Shown: piece after piece, positions 63,809 to 64,000 of the stretch
Layout: every line of letters starts with the position of its first letter
How positions within the stretch are numbered: the first letter of the stretch is position 1
NCBI GenBank assembly: GCA_963805405.1
Contig: CAWDUC010000020.1
Span: forward strand, 248,001-312,000
Origin: JAEUMG01 sp963805405
Lineage (GTDB): Bacteria > Pseudomonadota > Alphaproteobacteria > Rhizobiales > Aestuariivirgaceae
DNA length: 64,000 nucleotides
Reading direction: 5' to 3'
Made by a program: the position numbers and the translations under genes
The notes under the pieces: model-generated
Told to the model about the DNA's origin: nothing
Seen by the model: the letters and a program-made list of their open reading frames with translations, nothing else
Databases searched by the model: none

Positions 63809-64000
63809 CTAGCGCACCATCGCTATGGGGAAATCGGGAACGGTATCGGGCTTGCGCGCGACCGGTGCTTGGCGCTTGTCGGTCAATTGCTTGACGCGCT
63901 CGGACAGCCACAGATCAAGCTCGGCGATCGTCAATTTGCCGTCCTTGACGTAGTCGGCTGAACCAGACAGGCCTTCAAGCAGCGCTTCGGTGAAGGCGCC
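63809..64000 (-). CDS. C-terminal end of a probable caspase-family protein (runs off the window)
   Basis: The last 63 residues before the TAG at 63811-63809 are visible. GAFTEALLEGLSGSADY, followed by KDGKLTIAELDLWLSERV, matches the C-terminal segment of bacterial caspase p20 domains (GAFT-ALLEGL then a D/G-rich start of an LxxYL helix). A proline/basic tail (QAPVARKPDTVPDFP) closes the chain. The gene ends 2 bases before the start of the exported caspase, so the two are one operon. The catalytic part lies outside the window, so the family call is an inference from the tail. Confidence 0.65.
   Translation of the reverse strand, partial: GAFTEALLEGLSGSADYVKDGKLTIAELDLWLSERVKQLTDKRQAPVARKPDTVPDFPIAMVR

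Overview
The window reads as chromosome of an alphaproteobacterium, most likely of the order Hyphomicrobiales (Rhizobiales). The pointers are the dusB-ntrB-ntrC-ntrY-ntrX string, a bifunctional ispDF gene, lipA next to a CinA-type amidase and a COQ10/RatA-type gene, two Omp25/Omp31-like surface proteins, an aapJQMP amino-acid transporter, the aerobic-style cobalamin genes cobU/D/Q/B/A/K, DUF2336 and DUF2066 proteins, and two perfect TTAA-N7-TTAA (CtrA-type) boxes. The sequence is GC-rich throughout. I saw no rRNA, tRNA, CRISPR array, insertion sequence, integrase or attachment site.

Layout. 1-4.3 kb: end of lpdA, two GlsB-type small membrane proteins, lipA, a COQ10-like gene, cinA and ispDF. 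4.4-11.7 kb: dusB and the two nitrogen two-component systems NtrBC and NtrYX, closed by a terminator. 11.75-16 kb: 1-Cys peroxiredoxin, choline sulfatase, yidD and two outer-membrane barrels. 16.1-25.1 kb: thrS, a drug/metabolite exporter, DUF2189, ChaC, a secreted alpha/beta hydrolase, a class V aminotransferase, a small tandem-repeat cysteine protein and a secreted VOC protein. 25.1-29.3 kb: copper-export ATPase and CueR, separated by a 1.3-kb segment that is flanked by two copies of the CueR operator. 29.3-36.8 kb: metabolic enzymes, including a four-gene catabolic operon (MaoC hydratase, CitE-like lyase, formamidase/acetamidase, SDR). 37-40.9 kb: a single-domain response regulator with a CtrA-type box, MFS, DUF2336 and nadK. 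41-48.3 kb: cobalamin genes on both strands. 48.5-53.1 kb: aapJQMP. 53.1-56.3 kb: a cysteine/sulfur operon (cysK, alaX-type editing protein, sseA, GNAT). 56.4-64 kb: DUF2066, a secreted astacin-like protease, and a locus with a CHASE2 sensor, a FecR-like exported protein, DUF2200, an exported caspase-fold protease and the end of a second gene that is probably also caspase-family.

About twenty otherwise well-conserved genes, several normally indispensable (ispDF, ntrC, cysK), carry 1-base indels, and two genes carry compensating pairs that leave the frame open but scramble the middle. This looks more like residual long-read consensus error than gene decay, so genes with frameshifts are annotated as single CDS spans with the shift position given. 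The most interesting loci are the CHASE2/FecR-like/caspase locus at the right end, which the window edge cuts, and the split cueR-copA locus.
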